64,000 nucleotides of DNA from Myxococcales bacterium (GTDB lineage Bacteria; Myxococcota_A; Polyangia; Haliangiales; Haliangiaceae): positions 248,001-312,000 of the forward strand of contig JADJGV010000007.1 in assembly GCA_016707895.1 (NCBI GenBank), in the 5' to 3' direction. Of the stretch, positions 37,948-52,087 are shown in pieces; positions within the stretch are counted from its first letter, which is position 1; each line of letters opens with the position of its first letter. The position numbers were made by a program, and so were the translations under genes. The notes beneath the pieces were generated by a model. The model was given only the letters and a program-made list of their open reading frames with translations, was not told the DNA's origin and did no database searches.

Positions 37948-38673
37948 GTGCGGGTAGTCGCCACCCGAAACCCTGACGAGCTCGGGGCCTACGTCCGCGC
38001 GCTGGCGCCGCGGTTCGAGGTGATCGCCCTGCCGCTCCTGGCCGAGCAGCCTCCGGAACCGACCGAGGTCATCGCGCTGTTCGAGGCGGTGTCCACGCCC
38101 GGCCTCACCGCGCTGTGGCTGGCCAGCGCTCGCGCGGTGGCGCCCGTGGTCGCCGCGTTGCAGACCCTGGGCATCGCCCCGCCCCCGGCGTTCACCGTCG
38201 GGGCCCGCACCGCGGCCGCCGCCCGCGCCGCCGGCCTGGTCGCCGAGTCGGTGGGCGACGACGGGGTGGCCGCCGCCCAGGCCCTGGCCGCCCGCGGCCT
38301 GGCCGGCGCGACGCTCCTGGCCCCCCGGGCCGAGGGCGGCCGCGACGACGCGCTGGCGATCCTGGCCGGCGCCGGCGCCACCGTCATCCCCGCCGTCGCG
38401 TACCGCATGGCGCCGCGGCCGGCCGACGATCCCGCGCTGGCCGCTGGCCTGGCCGCGCTGCCGACCGCCGCCGCGTGCCTGGTGTTCGCGCCGTCGCAGG
38501 TGGCGGCGCTGGCCGCGCTGGTCGAACTCGGCCGGGCCCCGCCGCTGGTCGCGATCGGCCCCACCACCGCCACGGCGCTGGCCGCCCACGGCGCCCCGGC
38601 CCGGGCGGTGGCCGCCACACCCGACCCCGCGGGCATGGCGGCGGCCCTGGCCTCGGTGTATCCACCCGGGTGA
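37948..38673 (+). CDS. hemD: Uroporphyrinogen-III synthase
   Basis: The 241-residue protein has the two-lobed HemD pattern: TRNPDELGAYVRALAPRFEVIALPLL, a central LWLASARAVAPVVAAL, TLLAPRAEGGRDDALAILAGAGATVIPAVAYR and the final LVFAPSQVAALAAL...VAIGPTTATALAAHG. The enzyme closes hydroxymethylbilane to uroporphyrinogen III in heme/cobalamin synthesis. Sequence conservation is low in this family, but the adjacent hemB, coupled by a TGATG overlap, supports the call. An in-frame ATG at 37829 would add 40 unconvincing residues; the TACGGT box 7 bases before GTG 37948 favours the short form. Confidence 0.9.
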   Translation: MRVVATRNPDELGAYVRALAPRFEVIALPLLAEQPPEPTEVIALFEAVSTPGLTALWLASARAVAPVVAALQTLGIAPPPAFTVGARTAAAARAAGLVAESVGDDGVAAAQALAARGLAGATLLAPRAEGGRDDALAILAGAGATVIPAVAYRMAPRPADDPALAAGLAALPTAAACLVFAPSQVAALAALVELGRAPPLVAIGPTTATALAAHGAPARAVAATPDPAGMAAALASVYPPG

Positions 38674-39647
38674 TGAACTTCCCCGACTACCGTGGCCGCC
38701 GCGTCCGCCGCACCGAGGGCCTGCGCCGCATGGTGCGCGAGACCCGGCTCAGCGTCGACAACCTGTGCTACCCGCTGTTCTGCGCGCCCGGCCAGGGCGT
38801 GCAGAAGCCGATCTCGTCGATGCCCGGCCAGCACGTGTGGTCGGTCGACAAGGCGGTCGACGCCGCCGCCGCCGCCTACGACGCCGGCATCCCGTCGGTG
38901 ATCCTGTTCGGCATCCCCGAGAAGAAGGACGCGGTCGGCTCCGAGGCGTGGTCCGCCAACGGCGTGGTCCAGCGCGCGATCAAGGCGATCAAGAAGCGCT
39001 GCCCCGAGCTGGTCGTGATCGCCGACGCCTGCTTCTGCGAGTACACCGACCACGGCCACTGCGGCGTGATCCACGAGCGCGAGCTCGACAACGACGCGTC
39101 GCTCGAGAACCTGGCCCGCACGGTGGTCTCGTACGCGCGCGCCGGCGTCGACATCGTCGCGCCGTCGGGCATGCTCGACGGCTTCGTCGGCGCGTGCCGC
39201 GAGTCGCTCGACGAGGAGGGCTTCACCAAGACCGCGATCATGGCGTACTCGGCCAAGTACGCCTCGGCCTACTACGGCCCGTTCCGCGACGCGGTCGACA
39301 GCGCGCCGCAGCACGGCGATCGCCGCGGCTACCAGATGGACCCGGCCAACGCCGCCGAGGCGGTGCGCGAGGTCACGATGGACGTCGGCGAGGGCGCCGA
39401 CATCGTCATGGTCAAGCCGGCGCTGGCCTACCTCGACGTGATCCGGGTCGTCGCCGACGAGGTGAACCTGCCGATCGCCTGCTACAACGTCAGCGGCGAG
39501 TACGCGATGATCGAGGCCGCCGCCGCCAACGGCTGGATCGATCGCGATCGCACGGTGCTCGAGACGCTGACCGGCATGCGCCGCGCCGGCGCCGACATCC
39601 TGATCACGTACCACGCGATGCTCGCGGCCAAGCTGCTGGCGAAGTAG
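38673..39647 (+). CDS. hemB: Delta-aminolevulinic acid dehydratase (porphobilinogen synthase)
   Basis: The 324-residue enzyme condenses two 5-aminolevulinates to porphobilinogen. Seen are the N-terminal RRVRRTEGLRRMVRET, the zinc-type cysteine cluster ADACFCEYTDHGHCG, the active-site Lys segments YSAKYASAYYGPFRDA and MVKPALAYLDV, and the C-terminal YNVSGEYAMI. The three cysteines suggest the zinc-dependent class, and not the purely magnesium-dependent one. ATG overlaps the hemD stop (TGATG). The TAG stop is directly followed by the CTA of the convergent PAP2 gene with no base between. Confidence 0.97.
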   Translation: MNFPDYRGRRVRRTEGLRRMVRETRLSVDNLCYPLFCAPGQGVQKPISSMPGQHVWSVDKAVDAAAAAYDAGIPSVILFGIPEKKDAVGSEAWSANGVVQRAIKAIKKRCPELVVIADACFCEYTDHGHCGVIHERELDNDASLENLARTVVSYARAGVDIVAPSGMLDGFVGACRESLDEEGFTKTAIMAYSAKYASAYYGPFRDAVDSAPQHGDRRGYQMDPANAAEAVREVTMDVGEGADIVMVKPALAYLDVIRVVADEVNLPIACYNVSGEYAMIEAAAANGWIDRDRTVLETLTGMRRAGADILITYHAMLAAKLLAK

Positions 39648-40463
39648 CTACCAGGCCAGCGCGACGCCGACGGTGGTGGCGCCGCCGGCGCGGCCGAGCA
39701 CCGGCGTCGGCGTCGGCGCCTCGGTGCGGTGCAAGAGCCACGGCACGCCGACGCCGAACGCGGCGCCGAACGCCCAGCCGGTGGCGACGTCGGTGGCCCA
39801 GTGGCGATCGGCGGCGATCCGCAGGTAGCCGGTGGCCAGGGCCAGCGGCACCGCGGTGGCCCACACCCAGCGGGCGTGGCGGTAGCCGCGCAAGGACGCG
39901 GTGGTGCCGGCCGCCACCGCCAGCGTCATCGCCAGCGTCGAGTGGCCCGAGAAGAACGACAGGTTGTTCTCGGCCGGGTCCGGCGTCGACGCCTTGTCGC
40001 CGGGCGCCAGCGCGTGCACGTCGGGGCGCTCGCGGCCGACCAGCGCCTTGACCGTGTAGTTCACCCCCAGCGCCAGCACCGCGGTCTCGGCGATGATGAC
40101 GCCGTTGTCGATCAGCTCGCCCTCGCGGCCGTCGAGCGTGGTCAACAGCGCCACCGTCCCGAACGTCGCGATCGGCACCGCCACGTACGCGCTCAGGTTC
40201 GACAGCTGATCGGCGCGGTGGGTCGACGACCACCGCAGCCCGTCGCGCACCCCGCGATCGACCGGGTTGCTGACGCACCAGCGGCAGCGCGCCGGCGACA
40301 GCGCGTCCTTGCCGACCGTGTCCGCCAGCCCGAACACCACGCCGCCGATCAGCGTGATCGGCAGGTCGCGCTTGTGCTTCACCTTCAGCCGCGGCTCGGC
40401 GTCCGCCTGCCCCGCGGCCCCGCCCAGCCCCACCAGGATCGCGATCGAGACCACGCACCGCAT
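39648..40463 (-). CDS. PAP2-family membrane phosphatase
   Basis: The 271-residue protein has a signal peptide/N-terminal helix (VVSIAILVGLGGAAGQADA) and several hydrophobic segments. The three PAP2 motifs are present: KALVGRERP, FFSGHS and LRIAADRHWATD. Family members dephosphorylate lipid phosphates such as undecaprenyl diphosphate or phosphatidate at the periplasmic face. One Cys pair (CRWC) lies in the first loop. ATG 40463 is chosen for the signal peptide. It lies 68 bp behind the NtrC-type regulator on the same strand; a common transcript is possible. Confidence 0.92.
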   Translation of the reverse strand: MRCVVSIAILVGLGGAAGQADAEPRLKVKHKRDLPITLIGGVVFGLADTVGKDALSPARCRWCVSNPVDRGVRDGLRWSSTHRADQLSNLSAYVAVPIATFGTVALLTTLDGREGELIDNGVIIAETAVLALGVNYTVKALVGRERPDVHALAPGDKASTPDPAENNLSFFSGHSTLAMTLAVAAGTTASLRGYRHARWVWATAVPLALATGYLRIAADRHWATDVATGWAFGAAFGVGVPWLLHRTEAPTPTPVLGRAGGATTVGVALAW

Positions 40464-40531
40464 CGCTCGAGCATCGCAGAACCCCGCGCCCGCGGTAAGC
40501 GCCCCGGCCACACGGCCACGGTCGCGATCGG

Positions 40532-41907
<1,376 letters not shown>

Positions 41908-41911
<4 letters not shown>

Positions 41912-43275
41912 GCGGCGTGCCCCGCGGACCGCGGCTGGGCCAGCGCGGGCCCGGGCGCGGTCGGCAGGCGCACCGTCACCGTCGTGCCGCGGCCGGGCGT
42001 GCTGTCGTAGCGGATCGTCCCGCCGTGCTGGGCCACCACCGTCGACGCCAGCACGACGCCGAGGCCGGTGCCGCCGTCGCGGGTGGTGAAGAACGACGTG
42101 CCCAGCCGGGCCAGCTCGTCGGGCTTGATGCCGCGGCCGGTGTCGATCACCTCGATCACGCCGCTGCCATCGGCGTCCTTGCGGGTGCGGACGCGGATCG
42201 CGCCGCCGCTGGGCGTCGCCTCGATCGCGTTGGCCAGCAGGTTGAGCAGCGCCTCCTTGAGGCGGCGGGCGTCGGCGACCAGCGTCACCGGCGCGGTGTC
42301 GACCTCGAGCGCCAGGCCGTGGTGCTCGGCGCGCCCGGCCACCACCGCCGCCGCGTCGCGGACGACGCCGTCGAGCGCGATCGGCTCGGGCTTGAGATCC
42401 TCGAGCGGCCGCGAGAACGACAGGTACTCGCCGAGGATGGTCTCCATCCGGGCGATCTCGCTCTGCACGACGTCGAGCCGCTCGCGGGTGCGCGGGTCAC
42501 CGGCGTTGCGGGCCAGCAGCTGGGCCAGGCCCTTGACCGACGCCAGCGGGTTCTTGAGCTCGTGGGCCACCTTGGCGCCCACCGACTGCAGCCGGCACAT
42601 CTGCTCGGCGGCCACCGCCACCCGCTCCTCGGACAGCGCGTCGACCGTCGAGCTGGCCAGGATCGACGCCTCGTAGACCCGGCGCACGAAGGTGTTGACG
42701 ATCAGCGCGACCCACACGAACGACACCACCGCGACCGTCGCGTACTGCTCGTGGGGCAAGGCCGGCCCCAGGTAGGCGCGCGGGATCGCCGCCATCGCGA
42801 CGAACAGCGCGACGCTGGTGACGGTCAGCCACCGCGACACCGTGCTCGACCCGAAGAACATGATCGGCAGCGCCGTCGACACGCCGAGCACCGGCATGTT
42901 CGGGCTGTACAGCCCGCCGGTGATCGTCGTGACCCCGACCATGTAGAGCTGCGAGGTCAGGTGCATGAGGACGAACGGGCGATCGTCGCGTGTGCGCCGG
43001 CGCTCGGCCCAGCGCAGCACCGTGACCTGGAGCGACACCATCCCCGCGAACATGATGACCGGCACGACGATGCGCCAGGTCGGGTAGTGGGCGCGCCACA
43101 GGAAGAACGAGACCAGCGCCGACGCCACCACGCCCACGGCCGCCGAGAACGCGACGTTCTTGCGTCCGGTCACCAGCAGGAGCTCGTTGCGCGTGCCGCG
43201 CCACACGGCGCCAGTCCTTGCGAGGGCCGGGCCAAGCGGGACTGGCTGCGCCGGGTCGGGCGACGGGGCGACCAT
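41908..43275 (-). CDS. Membrane sensor histidine kinase (NtrB-like), partner of the NtrC-type regulator
   Basis: The 455-residue kinase has about six transmembrane helices (about 42-60, 68-88, 105-125, 130-145, 150-165, 180-197) with short loops, so the signal is probably sensed within or near the membrane. The HisKA box VAHELKNPL (phospho-acceptor His238) and HATPase motifs NLLANAIEAT, DTGRGI, GGTGLGVVLA are intact. TACGCT lies 7 bases before ATG 43275. It is divergent from the efflux operon with a 176-bp gap in which nothing else is recognised. Confidence 0.95.
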
Positions 43276-43282
43276 GGGCCGC

Positions 43283-43288
43283 AGCGTA
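43283..43288 (-). promoter_or_regulatory. Putative -10 box (TACGCT) of the histidine kinase operon
   Basis: TACGCT on the minus strand ends 7 bases before ATG 43275. Confidence 0.45.
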
Positions 43289-43451
43289 GCAGCGAGGGCC
43301 GGGGCCGGGGGATCGGCCCGCGCTGGCGTCGGTTCACCGTCGAGGCTGTACGGGAACCCGACAGCGGCGGCCGACACCCTGGCCCAGGCCCCCGCGCCGC
43401 GGCCTGCACTTCGTGCGCAACGTGGCACGGTCGATGCTTCATCACACGGCC

Positions 43452-44840
43452 ATGCTCCGAGCCTGCCTCGTCGCGGCGACCCTGACCGCGGCGCTCTCGT
43501 CCGCGGTCGCGCAACCCGCGACGCCCCCTGCGACCGATCCGCTGGCGGCGTTCGACGCCGAGATCGGCGCGCTCCTGGGCCGCCCCGGTGGCCTGACCGC
43601 CGACGACGTCGCTGCGCGCGCGGCCCGCAACAGCCCCGCGGCCGCCAGCAAGCGCGCGGCGGCCGACGCCGCCCGGACCACCATCGGCACCATCAAGATC
43701 GCGCTGCTGCCGATCTCGAAGCTCAGCGCGTCGTACACCCGGCTGTCGGACGTGCCGGACCTGCGCTTCGCCGCGCCGCCGGCGCCGGCGATCGAGGCCC
43801 AGCTCAACGCCTTCCACCTGGGCTACGATCTCGCGGTCCCGCTGACCGATCTGATCATGCGCCTGCCCCCGGCCAAGAAGGCCGCCGAGGATCAGGTGCG
43901 CGCCGCCGAGTTCGGCACCCAGGCCGCGGCGCTCGACGCCGGCGCCCAGGCCGAGCAGCTCTACTACGAGTGGGTGCGGGCGTCGCTGGCGCGGGTGGTC
44001 GCGCAGCGCCAGGTGACCCAGGTCGAGGCCACCCGCGCGCAGCTGGCGGTGCTGGTCGAGGTGCAGCGCGCGTCGCGGGCCGATCTGCTGCAGCTCGAGG
44101 CCGGCAAGGCCCAGGCCGAGCTCGCGCTGGTGCAGCTCGAGCAGGCCAGCGCGGTGCTCGCCGATCAGCTGCGCATCCTGATCGGCGCCGCGCCCGGCGA
44201 GCCGCTGACGATCGGCGACGACATCCGCGCCGCGGTCGAGGTGCCGACGCTCGACGCCGACGCCGCGATGGTCCAGGCCGCGATGAGCCGCCGCTACGAG
44301 GCCAAGGCGCTGGCCGCCGCCACCGCGGGGCTGGCCCACCACCGCACCGACACCAAGGTCCAGCGGCTGCCCAAGGTCAACCTGTTCGGCCAGCTCAACT
44401 ATGAGCAGCCCAACCAGCGCTACTTCGCGTCGCCCGACGAGTTCCACCTCAGCTGGGCCGCCGGCCTGCAGGTGACCTGGTCGCCCAACGACTTCCTCTA
44501 CGCCGACCCCAACCTCGCCGAGATCGACGCGCAGGCCCGAGGCCTGGCCGAGGATCGCCGCGGCCTGGCGATGAGCATCGAGAGCCAGATCGCGACGGCG
44601 CGCTCGGCGCTGACCCTGGCCGAGGCCGCCTACGCCACCAGCCAGCGCGGGCTGGCCGCCGCCGCCGAGAGCTACCGGGTGCGCCAGGACCTGCTCGCCA
44701 GCGAGCGCGCCACCGCCACCGAGCTGATCGTCGCGGAGGGCGCCCTGACCCAGGCGCGGCTGGCCGCGATCAACGCCCTCATCGATCGCCGCGTCGCGTG
44801 GTCGCGCCTGCGCCACGCCGCCGGCCTGGACGTGCCATGA
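43452..44840 (+). CDS. TolC-family outer-membrane efflux protein of the RND system
   Basis: The 462-residue protein has a signal peptide (RACLVAATLTAALSSAVAQ) and the TolC pattern of two alpha-helical hairpins (about 60-90/150-250 and 280-320/370-450) with barrel strands between them (SASYTRLSD, LFGQLNYEQPNQRYFASPD, SWAAGLQVTWSP). It forms the outer-membrane channel of the tripartite pump encoded here. ATG 43452 was chosen for the signal peptide; ATGs at 43413 and 43434 would lengthen it. Its stop overlaps a possible ATG of the next gene at 44837, but 44885 is better supported. Confidence 0.92.
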   Translation: MLRACLVAATLTAALSSAVAQPATPPATDPLAAFDAEIGALLGRPGGLTADDVAARAARNSPAAASKRAAADAARTTIGTIKIALLPISKLSASYTRLSDVPDLRFAAPPAPAIEAQLNAFHLGYDLAVPLTDLIMRLPPAKKAAEDQVRAAEFGTQAAALDAGAQAEQLYYEWVRASLARVVAQRQVTQVEATRAQLAVLVEVQRASRADLLQLEAGKAQAELALVQLEQASAVLADQLRILIGAAPGEPLTIGDDIRAAVEVPTLDADAAMVQAAMSRRYEAKALAAATAGLAHHRTDTKVQRLPKVNLFGQLNYEQPNQRYFASPDEFHLSWAAGLQVTWSPNDFLYADPNLAEIDAQARGLAEDRRGLAMSIESQIATARSALTLAEAAYATSQRGLAAAAESYRVRQDLLASERATATELIVAEGALTQARLAAINALIDRRVAWSRLRHAAGLDVP

Positions 44841-44884
44841 GCCGAGCCACGATCGCCACGCGCTACCGCCTCCCAGGAGCCTCC

Positions 44885-45964
44885 ATGTCTCGCCTCGCCC
44901 TCGCCCTCGCCCTCGCCGCCGCCGCCTGCTCGTCCAAGTCGGCGGCGCAAGGCAAGGGCCCCGCCCCCGAGGCGCCGGTCCAGCTCGGGCTGGCCAAGGT
45001 CGAGAGCGGCCCCGTGCCCGACCGCCTCACGCTGACCGGCATGATCGCGGCCGAGGAGTCGTCCGACGTCGCGGCCAGCGTGCCCGGCCGGGTGGTCGCG
45101 GTGCTGGTCGAGCGCGGCGCGACCGTCAAGTTCGGCGACCCGCTGGTGCGGCTCGACGCCTCGAGCGCGGCGCTGTCGGCGCAGTCGGTCAGGGCCCAGC
45201 TCGGCGCCGCCCAGGCCCAGGAGCGGCTCGCGGCCGAGGAGTGCAAGCGGGCCCAGGCGCTGCTCGACAAGGGCGCGATCACCCGCTCGCAGTACGACCG
45301 CGAGATCACCAGCTGCACCGCCGCGGCCCAGACCGTCGCCGCCACCAAGGCCCAGCTCGGGCTGGTGTCGAAGTCGATCGCCGACGGCGTCGTCCGCGCC
45401 CCGTTCGCCGGCCGCGTCGACGGCCGCTGGGTCTCGCCCGGCGAGTACGTCGGCCCCGGCATGCGGCTGGTGACGCTGGTCGACGACGACCCGCTCAAGG
45501 TCGAGCTGTCGGTGCCCGAGGCCTACGTGCCGCGGATCGCGCTCGACCAGGCGGTCGAGGTCACCGCGGTGGCGTTCCCCGGCAAGACCTTCCCGGCCAA
45601 GGTCACGCGGATCGGCGCCGAGATCGGCCGGATGACCCGGTCGCTCACCGTCGAGGCGGTGCTGGCGCCGGGCGCGACCCTGACCCCCGGCATGTTCGCC
45701 GAGGCGTCGATCACGGTCGGCCAGACCCCGATGGCCATCGTCCCCGCCGCCGCGCTGATCAAGCGCGGCACCACCTGGCGCGTCTTCGCGGTGGTCAACG
45801 GCCGCCTCGAGGAGCGCGTCGTGCAGCGCGGCCCCGAGCTGCCCGGCGCCAAGGTCGCGCTGATCCGCGGCGCCGCCGCTGGCGAGCAGGTCGCGAGCCC
45901 CATCGTCGACGCCAAGGGCGCCATCCTCGACCGCGTCGTCGACGGCGTCGCGGTCGCGAAGTAG
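44885..45964 (+). CDS. RND efflux periplasmic adaptor (membrane fusion lipoprotein)
   Basis: The 359-residue protein has a lipoprotein signal (LALALALAAAACSSK, Cys near 15) and the adaptor layout: lipoyl half-domains (VAASVPGRVVAVLVERGATVKFGDPLVRLD; DGVVRAPFAGRVDGRWVSPGEYV), a helical hairpin between them with two Cys (EECKRAQALLDKGA, SCTAAAQ) and beta-barrel and membrane-proximal domains. It links the inner-membrane pump and TolC. AGGAG 6 bases before ATG 44885 decides the start over ATG 44837. Confidence 0.94.
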   Translation: MSRLALALALAAAACSSKSAAQGKGPAPEAPVQLGLAKVESGPVPDRLTLTGMIAAEESSDVAASVPGRVVAVLVERGATVKFGDPLVRLDASSAALSAQSVRAQLGAAQAQERLAAEECKRAQALLDKGAITRSQYDREITSCTAAAQTVAATKAQLGLVSKSIADGVVRAPFAGRVDGRWVSPGEYVGPGMRLVTLVDDDPLKVELSVPEAYVPRIALDQAVEVTAVAFPGKTFPAKVTRIGAEIGRMTRSLTVEAVLAPGATLTPGMFAEASITVGQTPMAIVPAAALIKRGTTWRVFAVVNGRLEERVVQRGPELPGAKVALIRGAAAGEQVASPIVDAKGAILDRVVDGVAVAK

Positions 45965-45982
45965 CGCGAGAAAGCCCCCGCC

Positions 45983-49228
<3,246 letters not shown>

Positions 49229-49244
49229 CACCTAGCGCCGCGGG

Positions 49245-50915
49245 GTGAAACGCTCCCGACGAATGGGTCCCGCTTCGGCCCCCGCCGGCCTGCGTCTCGG
49301 CCGCTACGAGGTGGTCCGCCACCTCGCCAGCGGCGGCATGGCCGAGATCTACCTGGCCAAGCACGGCGCCGAGGAGGTGGTGGTCAAGGTCATCTCGCGC
49401 GAGCGCGGCCACGATCAGAAGTTCGTGCAGATGTTCCTCGACGAGGCGCGGGTGGCGGCGACCTTGCACCACCCCAACATCGCCGGGATGCTCGAGGTCG
49501 GCCGCCAGGACGAGACCTACTTCCTGGCGATGGAGTACATCGACGGCGACACCGTCCGGGCGCTGCTCGAGCGCGCGGTGACGATCGGCTACCGAGTGCC
49601 GCTGCCGGTGTGCGTCCACATCGTCGCCGCGGTGGCCGCCGGGCTGCACCACGCCCACGAGCGCAAGGCCGCCACCGGCGACCGGCTGGAGATCGTCCAC
49701 CGCGACGTGACCCCGTCGAACATCATGCTGTCGTGGAAGGGCGAGGTGAAGCTGCTCGACTTCGGCATCGCCCAGGCCAACAACCGCGCCGCCGAGACCC
49801 AGTCGGGGACCATCAAGGGCAAGTTCGCGTACATGTCCCCCGAGCAGTGCCGGGGCAAGGGCATCGATCGCCGCACCGACGTGTTCGCGCTGGGCATCGT
49901 GCTGTACGAGCTGACCACCCAGCGCCGCTGCTTCCGCACCGACAGCGACTTCGAGACGATGGATCGCATCGTCAAGGGGCGCATCGTCACCCCGACCTCG
50001 TTCGACCCGCGCTACCCGCCGGAGCTCGAGGCCATCTTGCTCAAGGCGATGGCGCTCGATCCCGACCAGCGCTACCTGACCGCCGAGGCGTTCCGCCAGG
50101 CGCTGGCCGCCTACGCGCCGCGGCTGGGCCCGGTGGCGACCGCCGCCGACGTCGCCGCGTGCCTGCGCGAGGTGTGGCGCGACGGCGCCGACGAGCCCGA
50201 GATCCGCGAGGCCACCGCCTCGGACGCCGACGCCGACGCCGACGCGCCCGCGGCGGCGATCGCCACCGCCCGCCACCTCGAGGCCGCCGCGCTGGCCCGC
50301 AGCATCCGGCCGGTCGACGAGGCCGCGACCACGACGCCGCGGCTGCCGGTCAGCCCGCCGGAGCCGTCGCCGGCGGCGACCGGGCCGATGCCGGTGATGG
50401 CCGCGCGGGTGTCGGCGTCGCTCGACGTGCCGCCGACGCCCCTCGGCGCCGCCGCGATGACCGGCCCCCACGCGCTCCTGACCGGGCCGACCACCGGCCC
50501 CCACGCCCGGGTCACGCCGACGCCGGTGCCGGGCGCGGTCGGGGCGCGCCCCGCGGCGCCGCCCCGCGCGACCGGGTCGATGCCGGTGCCGACCGACGAG
50601 TGGAACACGCCGCAGAAGACCATCCTCGGCACCGGGCCGGTGGCGGTCGCGCGCGCCGTCGGCGGCATCAGCGACTCGGGGCGCCGGCCGGTCCCGGCCG
50701 AGGTGGCGGCGCCCGCCGCGGTGCCGCTGGCGATCATCTCGCCGCCGTCGGAGCCGACCCACATCCGCCGCCGCAACCGCCGCGGCCTCACGCTGGCGCT
50801 GGTCGCGGTGGTGCTGGTCGCCGCGATCGCGACCGCGGCGGTGCTGCTGGGCGGCGGCGGGCGCGCGGCGTCGACGACGGGCGCGCCCCCACCGACGACG
50901 CCGACCGCGCCCTGA
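49245..50915 (+). CDS. Membrane-anchored Hanks-type Ser/Thr protein kinase
   Basis: The 556-residue protein has a kinase domain (about 21-295): glycine loop LASGGMAEIY, Lys48, HRDVTPSN (152-159; Asp154, with Thr in place of the usual Lys), DFG (172-174) and the KFAYMSPEQC segment. The Thr change is common among myxobacterial kinases of this type, so activity is likely. A Pro/Ala/Thr-rich linker with repeated TGP motifs (about 350-490) leads to one C-terminal transmembrane helix (about 508-530) and a short tail. It lies 16 bp behind the RND gene and may be co-transcribed. GTG 49245 or ATG 49263 could be the start. Confidence 0.92.
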   Translation: MKRSRRMGPASAPAGLRLGRYEVVRHLASGGMAEIYLAKHGAEEVVVKVISRERGHDQKFVQMFLDEARVAATLHHPNIAGMLEVGRQDETYFLAMEYIDGDTVRALLERAVTIGYRVPLPVCVHIVAAVAAGLHHAHERKAATGDRLEIVHRDVTPSNIMLSWKGEVKLLDFGIAQANNRAAETQSGTIKGKFAYMSPEQCRGKGIDRRTDVFALGIVLYELTTQRRCFRTDSDFETMDRIVKGRIVTPTSFDPRYPPELEAILLKAMALDPDQRYLTAEAFRQALAAYAPRLGPVATAADVAACLREVWRDGADEPEIREATASDADADADAPAAAIATARHLEAAALARSIRPVDEAATTTPRLPVSPPEPSPAATGPMPVMAARVSASLDVPPTPLGAAAMTGPHALLTGPTTGPHARVTPTPVPGAVGARPAAPPRATGSMPVPTDEWNTPQKTILGTGPVAVARAVGGISDSGRRPVPAEVAAPAAVPLAIISPPSEPTHIRRRNRRGLTLALVAVVLVAAIATAAVLLGGGGRAASTTGAPPPTTPTAP

Positions 50916-50950
50916 GGCGCGCGTCCGCCGCGCGCGCGTCGGCCTGGCGG

Positions 50951-51970
50951 CTACGCGGCCACGACCAGCGCGCGTCCCAGCGCCGCCGGCATCGCCGCGC
51001 GCGCCGCGGCCGGGAGCACGAACGCCGGCGCGACGCCGGTGGCCCGCAGCCGCGCGTCGAGGTCGGCGATCAGCTCGACCAGCGCGCCGTCGGCCAGCGG
51101 CACCCGGCGGAGGTCGATCTGGGCGTCGGCCAGCCCGGCGCGCCGGCAGGCGTCGACGACGGTGCGCCGCAGCGCCACGCCGTAGGCCGCGCCGACGCCG
51201 GCCGGCCCGGGCCCGGCGACCCGGACGACCTCGCCCTCGGTGATGGCGAGCGGGCGCACGTACAGCGGGTACAGGTGCTGCTGGGCGTGTGCGGGATCGG
51301 GCGGCGCGGCCAGGACGCCGTCGAGCGCGTCCCACGGGCCGTCGGGCGCCGCCTCGGCGGCGAGCGCGAAGATGCCCGCCGCCGGCGCGGCCTGCCGCAC
51401 CACGCCGGCCATCGCGTCGACCTCGTCGAGCGGGCGGCCGGTGTCGAGCAGCACCAGCGACGGCGGGGCCGCCTCGACGCGATCGAGCGACTCGGCCAGC
51501 GTGGCCGCGACCTCGACGACGACGTGGGCCGGCCACGCGCCGGCCAGCGGCGTGGGGCCACCGGGGGCGCGCTGCACCAGCACCCGCGGCGGCGGCGGCA
51601 CCGCCCCCGGCGCGACCCGCAGCAGGTGCAGGGCGGCCCGCTCGACCTGTGTCGGGTTGAACGGCTTGGCCAGGTAGCACACGCCGCCGAGCTTGAGCGC
51701 CGTCGACACCGTCGCCGCGCTGGCCACCGAGGTCACCAGCACGACCGGGGTCTGGTCGCCCCGCGCGCGCAGCGCCTGCAGCGCGCCGACGCCGTCGAGG
51801 ATCGGCATCACGACGTCGAGGAAGATCAGGTCCCAGGCCTCGGTCGCCGCCCGGGCCAGCGCCTCCTGCCCGTCGCGGGCCTGCTCGATCTCGAACCCGA
51901 ACCGTTCGAGCGTGCCTTGCAGCGCCGCCCGCGCGATCGGGGAGTCGTCGACGATGAGGATCCTGCGCAT
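50951..51970 (-). CDS. Response regulator with a second, degenerate receiver-like domain
   Basis: The 339-residue protein begins with a complete receiver domain (Asp8-Asp9, phospho-acceptor Asp52 in IFLDVVMP, Thr80, Lys102 in LAKPF). Residues about 130-240 resemble another receiver that kept the strand LVLLDTG but lost the acidic pocket. The last 100 residues (YVRPLAITEGEVVRVAG...ELIADLDARLRATG) match no output domain known to me. ATG 51970 has GGGAG upstream. It is divergent from the CheX-like gene (117-bp gap), suggesting a common pathway. Confidence 0.85.
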   Translation of the reverse strand: MRRILIVDDSPIARAALQGTLERFGFEIEQARDGQEALARAATEAWDLIFLDVVMPILDGVGALQALRARGDQTPVVLVTSVASAATVSTALKLGGVCYLAKPFNPTQVERAALHLLRVAPGAVPPPPRVLVQRAPGGPTPLAGAWPAHVVVEVAATLAESLDRVEAAPPSLVLLDTGRPLDEVDAMAGVVRQAAPAAGIFALAAEAAPDGPWDALDGVLAAPPDPAHAQQHLYPLYVRPLAITEGEVVRVAGPGPAGVGAAYGVALRRTVVDACRRAGLADAQIDLRRVPLADGALVELIADLDARLRATGVAPAFVLPAAARAAMPAALGRALVVAA

Positions 51971-52087
51971 GGGGCTCCCGGGTGCGCGCGCCGCCGGACC
52001 GCGCGGCGCGCTACCGGCTGGGTCGACCGCGGCGCGCGGCCGTCGAGGCCTCTCCGCCCGCCGGGGCCGGTCGATCCACCGGAGGCG

